Shown: positions 9,104 through 19,640 of the stretch, in pieces
Numbering within the stretch: the stretch's first letter is position 1
Layout: each line of letters begins with the position of its first letter
NCBI GenBank assembly: GCA_039090855.1
Contig: CM077011.1
Span: 37,777,501 to 37,841,500 of the forward strand
From: Macrothele yani
Taxonomy: Eukaryota; Arthropoda; Arachnida; Araneae; Macrothelidae
Reading direction: 5' to 3'
DNA: 64,000 bases
Program-made: the position numbers and the translations under genes
The notes under the pieces: model-generated
What the model was told of the DNA's origin: nothing
The model's database searches: none
Seen by the model: the letters and a program-made list of their open reading frames with translations, nothing else

Positions 9104-12100
9104 ATCATCATCATCAACCATTATCAATCCACTGCTGGATTAAGGTCTCTCCAAGTTTCTTCCACAACGGTCTATCTTGCGCCAGCCTCCTCCATGTCAC
9201 TCCGGCATGCTTTCGAATTTTAACCACCCATCTCCTAGGTGGTCTTTTTCTGGGTGCTTTCTTGTACTTTGGAATCCAGTCCAGAATTTCGGTTGTCCAT
9301 CAGTGGTCCGTTCGTCTCGTAACATATCCAGCCCATTGCCATTTCACGGATTTTACTCTCATCATGATTTCTTCCACTCTTATCATTTTCCTTTTCCATG
9401 AGTTCCTTTTCTTATCTCTCCTGGTTAAACCAAGCATGCATCTCTCCATGCTTCTTTCAGTTGTCTGCAGTCTTTGTATGTCTTTTGTAGTTAAAGTCCA
9501 CTTCTCTGGCCTGTATATAAGCACTGGAAGGATGCATTGATAAAATACTTTTCTTTTAAGAAATAATGGTATGTTGCTCTAAAAAAATTATACTGTTTCT
9601 CCCAAAAGCTCTGCACCCAAGTTTTATCCGTCGATTAATTTCTTCATCCATATGACCTTTGTTTGATATCTGCTGTCCAAATTAAATGTAGGTATCAGTT
9701 ATCTACAGATTTTCTCCATCTATCAATAAATCTGCATTTCTCGTAAAATCGTTGTACTTCAGTTTTGTCTTCTGAAAGTTGATTTTTAATCCCACTTATA
9801 TACTCTTGTCAGCAAGTTCCTGGATCATACTCTGCTACTCTGAAGGGTCATTTCAGTTGCAAAAATGACTACGTCATCAGCAAAACGAAGGTGAGTTAAA
9901 TAATCTCCATTAATTTTTATCCCTTTGTTTTCCCAGTTCAATGATTGAAAAACATTTTGCAATGTGGCGTAAAAAGAGTTTAGGAGATGTGGTGTCACCC
10001 TGTCTCACTCACTTTCCAGTTTTTATTGATGCTGCATCCTCAAATAACCGAACCTTTCCACTTGCAGTTTCATAGATGTTACTAATAATACTGATGTATT
10101 CATCTTTAATACAACAAGAATTTCAAACCCATTGTAACTGCTGATGGTTTCACGGAATCAATAGCTCTTCATAATGGATAAAAGCTATACATAATGGGAG
10201 TTAATATTCCCTCGTTCTTTCAGTTAGTTTTCTCAGCTCGTGGATGTGATCTATAGTGCTGTAGCTACTAATGGATCCAGCTTGTTCTCTCGGTTGAGCC
10301 ATGTCCAGTGTTACCATCAAGCGATGTGAAAGAACCTTAATCAAGACTTTATAAATCACTGAAAGAAGGCTGATGGGCCTGTAGTTCCTGAGATCCCCAA
10401 TGTCACTATTTTTATGTAGCAGGATCATTGTAACACTGTTCCAATCCTCAGGAATCTTCCCTCCATTAAGGCATCTGGTAAAAACTTTGGCGAGTGTAGT
10501 TTCAATATCTCCTTTTGCTTCTTGTATAATGTTCACAGGAATTCCATCTTCTTCTGCAGCTTTTCCCCGTTTCATGTTTTTAATTGCATGTGTCGCGTCT
10601 GCCAGGGGGATTGGAGGGACTTTGGTGCTGTTACATTTCGTAATGTCTAGAGTAGATTTATCATCTCTTTCAAACAGTTTTGAGTAGAAATCATTCACTC
10701 CTGTCAAAATTTCGCTTCTATTTCTTGTTACAGTATCATCTTCTTTTGTCAGTGCCATAATATGCTTTTTCCCTTACTGAGATCCCCCTTTGCTCTCTTC
10801 AGGTTTTGGTTGTTTTCAATTGCTTTTCTCAGTAGTTCACAATTGAATTTCCTTACGTCTTCCGTGATGCTTTTTTGTACTGTCTTGCATAGCTCTATAT
10901 ATTACACTTTGAAAACGACATCTTTATTTGTTCTCATCTCCCTTCTCTAACAAAAAACAAACAGCATTTTTGTTTTTCCTTATAGTTTCTTCATACGCAA
11001 CGTGTTCTTAGTACCATATATTTTTGTTGTTGTTTCCATAAGAGTCTTGGTTAGTGTTCTGTTAACTTCAGAGATGTCTGCTTCTTCTGATGCTAAATTT
11101 TCTACAGCGGAGAATCTGCTCCTCAGTTTTGAGATTTGAAGGTATTTATTATGTTGCTTTTTAAGGTTGGTCATGTCAATACGTTTTGTTTGCTTTATGA
11201 GCTTGCCACGTTCAAGTTTAGTATTGAGGTGCATCTTACATCTCATCATTTTGTAATCACTCCCTGTGTTGAACCTGTTCATCAAACTGCAGTCTTCGAT
11301 GATGAATTTCTTCTCACACATAATAAAATCATTTTCACTTGTCATTCCATTAGGATGCTTACATGTCCATTTCCTATGTTCTTTTTTTTGAAAAAAGAGT
11401 TTACGATGGAAAACCTTTCTGCCTCTTCAAACTTTACGAGAGTATTTCCATGCTGGTTTCTGTTCCCATGTCCGAATTTACCTACTGAAGTTTTATTCTG
11501 TTATTGTTGCTCTATTTTTGCACTGAAATTATCCATGATAATCTTCAAGTGCTCCTTGCTTTTGTTATTTAGATGCCAATATTCTTCGTAAAATTCTTCA
11601 ACTTCTGCACTGTGCCTAAGATTGAATAATCTGAGTCTGGCATCTTTTTGAAAGTTGGTTATCCAGTCGCCCAGCTCTGTCCGAGGAGCTTTCAACTTCT
11701 AGAAATTTGTCCTTCAGTTTCTTGTTTATCATAAATCCAACACCACTGGTTCTGCCAGAACCTGTCCCGCGATTGTAGAAGAGATGTCCACTTTTCAGTT
11801 CAATGAGATCTTCTCCTTTTCTGCTTACTTCACTTAGCCCGACGATGCCCCACTTGATCCTTTGTAGTTCATCTTCCAATTCAAGGAGCCTTGAATCAGA
11901 AGATAGGGAACGTCCATTCTTCGTAGACAAAGTCAGTATCAGATGGCAGCCTAGTCCGGTCCTCTGGTGATTCTCAGCTCCCTATGCATTCTTGTCGCAC
12001 TGGACGCTGCTTCGGCAGGTGCATTATTGCTGCCGGAGACTGAGGGCCCAGATTTGAGTTGTAAAATCATTTTGGAAAGGGGGGGGGGGAGGTTAGCCAT

Positions 12101-12289
12101 AACTCACCACACTGGCCAAGCGGGTTGGTGAGTGTGGGATAGCATTTCTTCTAATCCAGGTGGTATAGTTATGCCACTATGTGACGGTCGTCAGAGCCGC
12201 TTTAGTGGGAACAGGATGCATTACGAGAAGGCGGGGTTGACATCTGTCAAGGAGAGGCTGTGATACGTTATACATCACCTGACCTTGCA
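9104..12289 (-). mobile_element. RTE LINE, full length, old copy (copy d)
   Basis: On the minus strand the element runs from the 5' leader (about 12289, matching the start of copy c) to the tail at about 9104-9115 (ATCATCATCATC in + text). It is tail-to-tail with copy c, 230 bp apart. It is clearly more diverged than copies c and e, with many small insertions and deletions. There is a run of Gs at 12080-12090 in the leader. Confidence 0.9.
9110..12050 (-). pseudogene. RTE endonuclease-reverse transcriptase, heavily mutated
   Basis: Fragments of the RTE protein are spread over several frames. Endonuclease pieces lie at 11616-11930 (RIKWGIVGLSEV) and 10980-11345 (NDFIMCEKKF). RT pieces lie at 10201-10758 (YRPISLLSVIYKV, QAGSISSYSTIDHI) and near 9880 (FADDVVIFA). 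The C-terminal part is at 9300-9524. No frame spans a whole domain, so this copy is dead. Confidence 0.85.
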
Positions 12290-12291
12290 TC

Positions 12292-12336
<45 letters not shown>
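12292..12336. repeat. (AT)n microsatellite
   Basis: A near-perfect AT repeat of about 44 bp lies between the RTE 5' end and the next Tc1 element. The Tc1 used one of its TA dinucleotides as target. Confidence 0.95.
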
Positions 12337-12339
<3 letters not shown>

Positions 12340-13547
12340 TGAAGAGCAATTGAATTAGAGACAGCTGGCGTTATGCAAATGTGGTGCTGTGGGCGGCCCT
12401 GTAAGCGGAAATGCCATGACGTATGCAGCGATCCGACAATATAGGGAGTGATGCGACGGGAATCAGAAAGAGTCGGACGATGTATGGGTAAGACGGAGGA
12501 TCTAAGCGCATTTAATCGTGGGCACATTGTCGGGGACCGACGAATGGGTCACTCCATCTCGAAAGTCGTGCAGGCGATGGGATTTTCACGAGCCACTGTG
12601 TCATGGGTGCACCCACCGTGAGCACATCGAATCCGGTAAAGCCATCCCTGCAAGGGCCAACTGCCGTGGACAACAGCGTGTGGATGAGCGGGGTCATCGT
12701 CGGCTAGCTCGCATTGTAACAGCGGATAGACGGGCCACAGTGCAAGAAATCACCCGGCAATTTAACGCTGGCGCACAAAAACGTGCAAGCAGCCACACCA
12801 TCCATGCAGAACCATCTCCTCGCTATGGGGTACAGAAGCCATCGTCCCATGAGAGTACCGCTGCTGACCGCACATCACCTAGTGCAAAGATTAGCATGGG
12901 CGCGGGAACACCGCCACTGGACCCTAGACATGTGGGAAAATGTTTCCTGGACTGATGAGTCGAGATTCGCGTTGGTACATGCTGATAGCAGGATACGAGT
13001 ACGGCGCAAACCACATGAAGCGATGAATCCTTCTTGCCATCAGGGTACTCTTCAAGCTGGTGGGAGTGGCATTCTCTTGTGGACTGAAATGGGACCCCTG
13101 GCACGTTTGACATCGTCCCTCACAGGTCAACGTTACCGGGATATCCTGGACGACCATTTGCTCCCATTTGTGGGTCTTCAACATCCCACTGGGGACCTCA
13201 TCATGCAACAAGACAATGCATCGTGCCATCGTTCCCGAATTGTATCCGAATTGTTGGATGAACACTCCACCGAAGTGACCTAGCTTCCTTGGCCGGCTAG
13301 GTCACCTGACCTGAATCCCATCGAGCACATCTTCTATGCCATCGAGAGAGATGTTCGAGGCTCTGAGCCCTCCATCAAATCTTCGTGAACTGTGGGAGCG
13401 TGTTCAGGGGTCGTGGATCCGTATGGCTTCCAAACGCTTCCGGTGTCTTGTCGAGTCCGTGCCGAGACGAATCGCCGCCGTCATCAGGGCGAAAGGTGGT
13501 GCTACGCGTTACTAGACAGGTATCTCTAATTCAATTGCTCTTCAGTG
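12337..13547 (+). mobile_element. Tc1-like element, CACTGAAGAGC family, copy 1
   Basis: Perfect terminal inverted repeats CACTGAAGAGCAATTGAATT and AATTCAATTGCTCTTCAGTG are flanked by TA (12335-12336 and 13548-13549). The element is 1.2 kb and carries one transposase gene in + orientation with several frameshifts. A second, oppositely oriented copy of the same family is at 43779-45300. This family codes for a protein beginning MGKT that is common in arthropod genomes. Confidence 0.93.
12484..13515 (+). pseudogene. Tc1-like transposase, frameshifted
   Basis: The gene starts at ATG 12484 (MGKTEDLSAFNRGHIVG) and ends at TAG 13513-13515 after IRAKGGATRY. Visible parts are the N-terminal HTH, then VSWTDESRF with the first Asp (about 12950), then LIMQQDNASCHRS with the second Asp (about 13205), then SPDLNPIEHI with the Glu (about 13325), and the C-terminal VPRRIAAVI. 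Frameshifts near 12600, 12780 and 13360, plus an in-frame TAG within the D-to-E segment (about 13282), inactivate it. Confidence 0.88.
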
Positions 13548-13549
13548 TA

Positions 13550-14370
13550 TATGTATACGTGTGTTTTTTTTTGTAAGAAAGCTGCATGTTTCATTATTTC
13601 TAATTTAGGGCATCCTTGTCTAATTTGCTGATTCGCTGGTTCAAAATGGCCTTCTTAAAGTATTTTTCCCATTTCCTTAATAACCTTATTACTTTTCGTA
13701 AATTCCGAATATTTCTCATCTTAGCACAATGTGAGTTCTGCAATACGGTATCTCTTTCTCTTTTGATTATCACAAAATGACTAACGAACTCTTTTCTATA
13801 CTGTAGTAAACATTTTAACGACGACACCGTACACTAGACAAACGTGCAGACAGATGGCAGCTTCCATTCTCCTGCACTTATCTGTATTTGTGTCCACTGC
13901 TGTTTCAAGCAGGATATCACACTTCTCCGTGGCAATGGTTTTCTTCACAGAGCGCATATAAGATCATAGCTTTCACACTGCGCGTGAAGTTTCAATTTCT
14001 AAACACAACTGTGACTGAACTACTTCTTGCAACTAAACTGTTACAATATTTCTTTAAGAAAAAGGACGATATTTTTTTTGTAAGCTGCGAAGATCATATT
14101 CAGTTGTAATTTTGTCTGTCGTTACACCTTTTCACCAAATATTTATGTACTCACTACAGATGCAGTAATTTTGCTTATAATTGCTTTAAAACAAAATGAA
14201 AAGCAGATACTTGTGTCGTATGTATTATTTGTAAAGTAGCACCATCTGTCGTCCTTACTGGAGCCAGTCTGACAAAAACACACGCTGTTTCTCCATCAAT
14301 CCTTTCGCCGATTGACAAATTATATTTCTCTTTTTGATGAATTCAATAACTGATTTGTTCTTCATTTTAG
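13550..14370. other. Intron or flank, no feature recognised
   Basis: About 0.8 kb precede the first troponin T exon. I recognise no mobile element. The last 30 bases form the polypyrimidine and AG acceptor of that exon. Confidence 0.4.
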
Positions 14371-14441
14371 CTCAAAGAGCTGAGCGAACGTCAAAAACAA
14401 ATAAACAGAAGCAACGCTTTGAAGAAAGGACTGGATCCTGA
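14371..14441 (+). CDS. Troponin T exon (A)
   Basis: This 71-nt exon belongs to the troponin T gene, the tropomyosin-binding subunit of the thin-filament regulatory complex in striated muscle (upheld in Drosophila). It is bounded by acceptor ttcattttag and donor gtaagt. It reads LKELSERQKQ, then ALKKGLDP, and ends in phase 2 with GA. The family has LKERQKQ..ALKKGLDPEALTGKYPP at this place. The next coding bases are in the micro-exon at 23985-24006, which completes the split codon as Asp. Upstream exons are not seen in the window. The match is from memory of the family, and three exons joining in frame make it firm. Confidence 0.9.
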
Positions 14442-14559
14442 GTAAGTATCTATTTATCAATATTAAAATGCATTTATTATATTTGTTTCATAAAAGTACA
14501 TCTTTGTGAAAAAGGGAGTCATACTTTTACAATGCGAAATTATTATAAAATTTTCTTAC

Positions 14560-14880
14560 GGTGCTGGCACAGCTAAGTCCGAGTTGCATCGTTTGAATTA
14601 ACGTAACTTTTCGTTGCTTTTCTTTGAAAAGCAACTGCGATAAATGTTACGTTAATGCAAGCGATGCAACTTTAAAACGTGACTTTTCTAACGTAACTTT
14701 TCTCGGAGTTGCAATGTAACCTTTCTCGGAGCGATGCAACTTTAAACGTAACTTTTCTCGGAGTTGTAACGTAAATTTTCTCGGAGCGATGCAACTTGAA
14801 ACGTAACTTAACATTAACGTAACTTTTTGCGCAGTTGCTTTTCAAGAAAAGCAGTTAGCTGAAAAAGTTCGAGAAAAGTT
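14560..14880. repeat. Short tandem repeat, ACGTAACTTTTCTCGG units
   Basis: Units of about 50-60 bp repeat three to four times. They contain AACGTAACTTTTCTCGGAG and GCGATGCAACTTTAAACG, alternating with short inverted words (GCTTTTCTTTGAAAAGC). No coding potential. It lies about 120 bp downstream of exon A. Confidence 0.7.
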
Positions 14881-14882
14881 AG

Positions 14883-14962
14883 CAGAGTTCTGCTATGTAA
14901 TGAGTATGTGATCGCCGTTTCTTTTTAAAGAAAAGCAACGGCGATCAGATAGCAGAACTCTG
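14883..14962. repeat. 80-bp hairpin (nested inverted repeat)
   Basis: Outer arms CAGAGTTCTGCTAT (14883-14896) and ATAGCAGAACTCTG (14949-14962) pair perfectly. Inner arms GATCGCCGTT (14910-14919) and AACGGCGATC (14937-14946) also pair perfectly. The loop adds TTTCTTT and AAAGAAA. It marks the edge of the repeat-rich block and may be a MITE remnant. Confidence 0.8.
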
Positions 14963-15094
14963 ATGTTTGGCTTTGCACTGCTTGTCATAAAAAATATCAC
15001 ACCATGAAGGAATGCACGAAATAAGACAAAACCAAGGAGGTTAGAAGAAAGAGGAGGTGACAACAGCCCCTCTTCCTTTGCTTCTAGCGTGACG

Positions 15095-16072
15095 GTCCAG
15101 GCTGCTTCCACACGTTCCCACAAATCATCAGGCGTAGCCGCGGGTGGTGCTTGCCGGGCCACTCGGTTGCCGATCAGCGACCAGACGTGTTCGGTGGGCG
15201 ACATATCGGGAGAACAGGCGGGCCACGGCAGCAGTGACACCTGGTGGGCCATGAAGAATTGTTGCACGATGAGTGCCGCGTGCGAGCGCGCATTGTCCTG
15301 TTGAAACATGGCCGCTGGCAGGTCCTGCAGGTAAGGGAGGACTACAGGCTCCAAAACGTCGTAGATGTAGCAATGGCTGTTGAGTGTACTTGCGATGCGT
15401 ACCAGAGGGCTGCGGGTGTCATGTCCAATTTCGCCCCAAACCATAACGCCAGGCGACGTACCGGTATGGCGATGCATAACGTAGGCGTCATACAGTCTCT
15501 CGCCGCGGTGCCGCCACACGCGGATCCGACCATCGTGGTGTTGCAGGCAGAAGCGGGATTTGTCGGAGAAGACAATGTCGTGCCATTCCTTAGTCCAGGT
15601 GCGGCATTCAACGGCCCACTGCCGCCGCACTCGCCGGTGGTGTAACGACAATGTTAATCGGAGCAATGGGCGTCGTGCGGCAAGTCCCCGCTCCTGCAGA
15701 CGACGTCGAACGGTACGTGCTGACACAGGTTGTAGCGCAACACACCCTAATTCCTGCGCTAACGTTCGTGATGTGGCGGTGCGAGCCGTCAATGCCTGCC
15801 CCAACAATATACCGGTCCTCTAGTTCGGTGGTGTGTTGCGGCTGCGGCAATCGCTCACGTCGGTCCGTCCGACCCTCTTGCACCCACCGAATCCATACTC
15901 GCCTCACTGTGGCTGGATGTCGTCCCACACGGGCGCCGATGTCTCGGTACGATGAACCGCTGTCGCGATAAGCCGCTATTCGTCCTCTGTCGAACTCCGA
16001 AACGTGCTGGAATGACTGCCATATTCTGCGACGAGGCATCAGGAAGCTTCCCACGCACAGGTCCGGCAGCAC
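15095..16072 (-). pseudogene. Tc1-like transposase (DD34E), 3'-truncated, one frameshift
   Basis: Start ATG is at 16070-16072 (MLPDLCVGSF). The N-terminal HTH reads FDRGRIAAYRDSGSSYRDIG. The second HTH and linker read RTVRRRLQERGL. Catalytic residues are in IVFSDKSRF (Asp, with the usual Glu replaced by Lys next to it), FQQDNARSH (Asp) and SPTEHVWS (Glu). I count 34 residues between the last two. A frameshift lies near 15800. After EAAWT the true end is missing and the frame runs into unrelated sequence to 14893. Confidence 0.85.
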
Positions 16073-16271
16073 AACACACTTCCACTACTTACACCCCGCC
16101 TTCTGTGCACCCTTCTTATAGTGCTTCTCGGTGGCGTGCCGGGCGCACACGATTTGCATATGCCCTGCAATGCTAATCGTTTGCATGTCCTCTCGCAGGC
16201 GACGCATGCTGCGGATTTCAGGCCAATCGGATGCTTTGTTCTTGGTGTTGCATTTTGGGTGGCCAGCAGTG
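15095..16271 (-). mobile_element. Tc1-like element, CACTGCTGGCCACC family, truncated copy
   Basis: The 5' end (right side) has the inverted repeat in + text TTTTGGGTGGCCAGCAGTG, ending at 16271 with TA at 16272-16273. The same end bounds the copy at 25840-27236. The 3' end is lost: transposase similarity stops near 15095, and sequence containing ATATCACACCATGAAGGA (about 14992), which looks like the edge of another Tc1 family, lies beyond. The reading frame is better kept than in the other copy. Confidence 0.85.
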
Positions 16272-16464
16272 TATTTCCCACCTGAGAATCGTGTCAAATG
16301 TTTTGAGAATTAATCACTGTTTTCATTTCAACTTATATAATTTCAGCTTATACATACAAGAACGGTTTTCAAACGGTACGAAGAATCGTTTGTTTGTTTC
16401 TTACGAACGAGTTCTGGAGATAAAACTGCTCAGTTCTTGGGGATAATTCTGAGATAAAGTTCTG

Positions 16465-17030
16465 GTGAACAATCATGAAAGGCAAATGTGTGATATTGTA
16501 GATAAGAACTATTCATCTTGTAACGAACATGTATGTCCCATTTTAAAGCGACGCAGCCAGATGAACAACTTGTATTTGAAATTGCTGCCTAACTTAAAAT
16601 CGTTAGCACGACAGTACGCTAAAACATGCTCCACCTCCACTGCCCTTTCAAGACTATGCCTGAAGGGTCAACACCAACCTATCTGGGACGATGTTACTAA
16701 GTTACATACGCCAACTACATGTTCATCTATCCTCCTGTTAGAAAGCCTATTGATACATAAACATAGGGCTGAATGCTGTAACGACGATACCCCTATCATT
16801 ATACCGTTGCCATGGAAACTACTCTCTAACTATTACAACGAAAGAGACAATACCGGCTGCTCTAATGAAACAACATGATTGTGTAGTGAGCATGCGCATG
16901 CCAAAACATACTATTTCGTCAGTGCGCATACTACATAATATATACCCTCCCAGGGCATAGTGCAACCACACCATCTGATGACGGGTCCACAGTGGACTTG
17001 AAAGTGCTCATGTATATATCCTTTTAACCG
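16465..17030 (+). pseudogene. Possible Penelope-like element C-terminal fragment
   Basis: An open stretch (16465-16881) contains HQPIWDDVTKLH, then LESLLIHKH and IIPLPWKLL. It is followed by a non-coding tail with CATCTGATGACGGGTCCAC. This order resembles the C-terminal GIY-YIG endonuclease end and 3' tail of Penelope-like retroelements, where a WDxxxxL motif, an E-S-x-x-I-x-x-H segment and a proline-rich end are followed by such a tail. No RT portion is present. The likeness is by eye only; an unrelated frame remains possible. Confidence 0.4.
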
Positions 17031-17542
17031 TAATTTTTTAAATCGTGTAAAGACGGCAAAACTGGGTTCTTAATAACGCTAAAATTGGTTCAACTACAGT
17101 ATACAGGGTGCATAGGAAAGTCCTTTTAGCCTGGAATAACTTGCGAACAGAGTGAGGTACAGTTATGTAAGTGAGATAACGGTATAGTAAAGTGACTACG
17201 CCCGATCAAATGCAACCAATAGCAGCGCCCCTAGTAGCGGAATGCGGAAGTTAGGCACTGCAAATCAAAAACGAAAAGAGATAAAGCAAAATGTTCAATT
17301 ACAAAGTTGTAGAGCATCAATTAATTAGTACAAAACGACATTTGTTTCACACGGATAAGACAAATTGTTGCCTGAATATCCTACAATGTCCGAAATCGAT
17401 GAGCGACGATTCGAATCTGCATATTCACATTTCGCAAATGTAGCCGTATGCAAATGCAGATTGTGACGTTGTACCGTACCTACGATATAAAAACCAGTAG
17501 CAGGATGTACCCTGATCAGAAGTTTAGGTCTACGTACGCTGT

Positions 17543-17758
17543 GTGAGAATGGCGAGCTTGGATTTCTGGGGTTACGTAAAAAATCAGGTGTTTGCAACAG
17601 CGCCTACAAGTCTCCTGGATCTACGTCATCGTGTTACAGATGCTTGCAATAGTGTGACACCTTCCATGCTGAGGGATGTGCATGCAGAGTTCCTTTCACG
17701 AATACAAATGTGTATCGTGGGCAATGGCGAACTCTTCGAACATACTCGACATTAACTT
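17543..17758 (+). pseudogene. Transposase C-terminal remnant
   Basis: The 70-codon stretch reads DFWGYVKNQVFATAP, then LRHRVTDACNSVTPSML and a C-terminal NGELFEH. This matches the end of mariner-type transposases from arthropods, which have a WGxxKDxVY.. segment followed by an LRxRIxEA..xVTPxML helix. The catalytic DDE region is absent. It sits between the two long inverted arms, so the element is a non-autonomous deletion product. Confidence 0.7.
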
Positions 17759-18161
17759 TTGATCACTGTGCACCAGTTTGCCTTTTTTGTATTTGTTTTG
17801 TCTGACGTCATCAAACTGCATTGACATAAGTACGCATTTATGCACTACATTGTGTGTATTTGCTCATTCCTATGCCTGTTCCCTTCAAACGTTCACACAA
17901 AAGGTTGCGCATCGATTTCGGACATTTTAGGGTATTCAGGCGGCAATTTATCTTATCTGTGTAAAACAAATGTCGTTTTGTACAAATTAATTGATGCTCT
18001 ACTTGAAAAGTTTGCTCTATTTCTTTTCGTTTAGGATTTGCAATGGCTAATTTCCGCATTTCGCCACTAGAGGCACTGCTATTGGTTGCATTTGATCGGG
18101 CGTAGTCGCTTTACTATACCGTTAACTCACTTGCATAACTGTACCTCTTTCCGTGCGCAAG

Positions 18162-18324
18162 TGTGACGTACTTGCCAGCAGGACGCACACGACATAAAGG
18201 CACATAGCAATCAGAACAAATGTCCGCGTAGCTCAGTTGGTAAAGCGACTTGTTCCGGAATAAGCGGCCTCGGGTTCGAATCCCGGCGTAGACCAAAAAT
18301 GACGGAGAATTTTACTTCGTTATA
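18162..18324 (+). repeat. Left LTR of TRIM copy 2, with tRNA-like unit
   Basis: The tRNA-like unit is 18222-18293 (72 nt). Box A TAGCTCAGTTGG (18229-18240) and box B GGTTCGAATCC (18273-18283) match the Pol III consensus exactly. The acceptor stem GTCCGCG/CGTAGAC pairs over 7 positions. The anticodon stem-loop is odd: CTTGTTCCGGAATAAG pairs almost completely on itself. Confidence 0.85.
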
Positions 18325-18584
18325 ATGGCGCCCGAACTATCCGGGTGACCCGACCGTTCAAAATCACGCAATGGTGTGATGTTCTTTCCACACCGTGAGA
18401 TAGGAAAAATAAGAGAATCCCTTCTCCAGCGCTTCGAAAAATAAATGTGTGTGACGTTGCATTCCACACACTAGATTGACTGGGAGTTCTCAAGTGCACG
18501 TTCTACAGTGGATGGCTGCCTGCAACGATTCATGGTCACGACTGACCCGTGGGCCATGCCCCCGGCCCTCTTTCGGGGGGGAGA

Positions 18585-18748
18585 TGTGACGTACCTGCCA
18601 GCAGGACGCACACGACATAAAGGCAAGTAGGAATCAGAATAAAACGTCTGCGTAGCTCAGTTGGTAGAGCGACTTGTTCCGGAATAAGCGGCCTCGGGTT
18701 CGGATCCCGGCGTAGACCAAAAATGACGGAGAAATTTACTTCGTTATA
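18585..18748 (+). repeat. Right LTR of TRIM copy 2, with tRNA-like unit
   Basis: The tRNA-like unit is 18646-18717 (72 nt), with D-stem GCTC/GAGC paired perfectly. Box B here reads GGTTCGGATCC. The LTR ends CGTTATA before the CAAG duplication. Confidence 0.85.
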
Positions 18749-19059
18749 CAAGTTATTCCAGGCTAAAGGGATTTTTCTATGCACCCTGCATACAGGACAC
18801 AAGGATTAATCTTAATATTTTGAAGTTTGCAAGGAATGGGAAGTGAGAGGGTCAAAAGTTTGGGTGATATAGGTGGAATACTGTTATGGTTCTGCACCAG
18901 TGGATCAGGAATCATGGAATTGAATGATCGGCGCCTTATTAAAAACTGAACGTACGCTGGAAAAAATTACCGGATGCACTCTGACGGGTAAAAATAACTA
19001 AAATAACCGCTCAGAGTTGTGCCTGACAATTAAATACCGCAGACAGCGTCATCAAAAAT

Positions 19060-19640
19060 TTAAATGATTTACTTTTCTTCCCACTGCTTTTGCAGATAAG
19101 TGGAACAGCTTATGGTGAAACAACTTAAGATATTTATTTTCTTCCCACTCCTTTGCAGATAACTTTAATACCTTACAGTGGAATAACTCAAAAGATTTAT
19201 TTTCCTTCCCACGACTTTTGCGTCTAAGTGGAATGCCTTTTAGTGGAATAACTCAAAATATTTATTTTCCATCTCACTGCTTTTTCAGCTCAGTGGAATA
19301 CCGTATAGTGTAAGGTATTCTACTGAATACCTTGTAGTGTAAGGTATTCCACTGAGCACCTTATATAAGTGGAATGCCTTGCTGCAAAAGCAGTGGAAAG
19401 AAAAATAAATCTTTAAGTTATTTCACCATGAGGTGCCACATTTAGTTGCAGAAGCAGTGAGAAGGAAAAAAACTTAAAATATTGTTTATTATAATCTTTA
19501 AATAATTTTACTCCTTAAAAATAACTTAAAACGTATTTATTTTTATTCCCACTGCTTTTGCAGTTAAATGGAATGCCTTATAGCCGAATAACTTAAAAAA
19601 AATTGTTTTCCTTTGCACTGCTTTTGCAGCTAAGTATAAT
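19060..19640. repeat. Minisatellite with direct and inverted units (about 64 bp)
   Basis: The unit contains CCCACTGCTTTTGCAG, then AAGTGGAATACCTTATAGTG and GGAATAACTTAAAATATTT. Four units run in + orientation (19060-19310). They meet two or more inverted units (19310-19480) across TAAGGTATTCTACTGAATACCTT, and further + units follow to 19640. It is non-coding and inside intron 1 of troponin T. Confidence 0.8.

Larger units (their letters stand above)
18162..18748 (+). mobile_element. TRIM (miniature LTR retrotransposon), copy 2
   Basis: LTRs at 18162-18324 and 18585-18748 are flanked by CAAG (18158-18161 and 18749-18752). The same primer site TGGCGCCCGAAC is at 18326-18337 and a G-rich polypurine tract precedes the right LTR. 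The interior is 260 bp and non-coding. It is inserted in the right arm of the long-TIR transposon at 17104-18788, so it is the younger of the two. It differs from copy 1 at several positions in the tRNA-like unit. Confidence 0.9.
17104..18788 (+). mobile_element. Mariner-superfamily deletion derivative with long TIRs
   Basis: The ends CAGGGTGCATAG (17104) and CTATGCACCCTG (ending 18788) start inverted repeats that run inward for about 320 bp. For example, TAGCCTGGAATAACTTGC, ATCAATTAATTTGTACAAAA-like and CCGAAATCGATG words occur inverted on the two sides. The central part keeps only the C-terminal end of a transposase (17543-17755). A TRIM element (18162-18748) is inserted in the right arm. 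Target duplication is not certain (TA-type expected). Confidence 0.85.

Noticed and set aside
16465..16881. Host gene of 137 residues
   Set aside because: The sequence resembles a Penelope-like C-terminus with its tail more than any host protein. I list it as a weak retroelement remnant.
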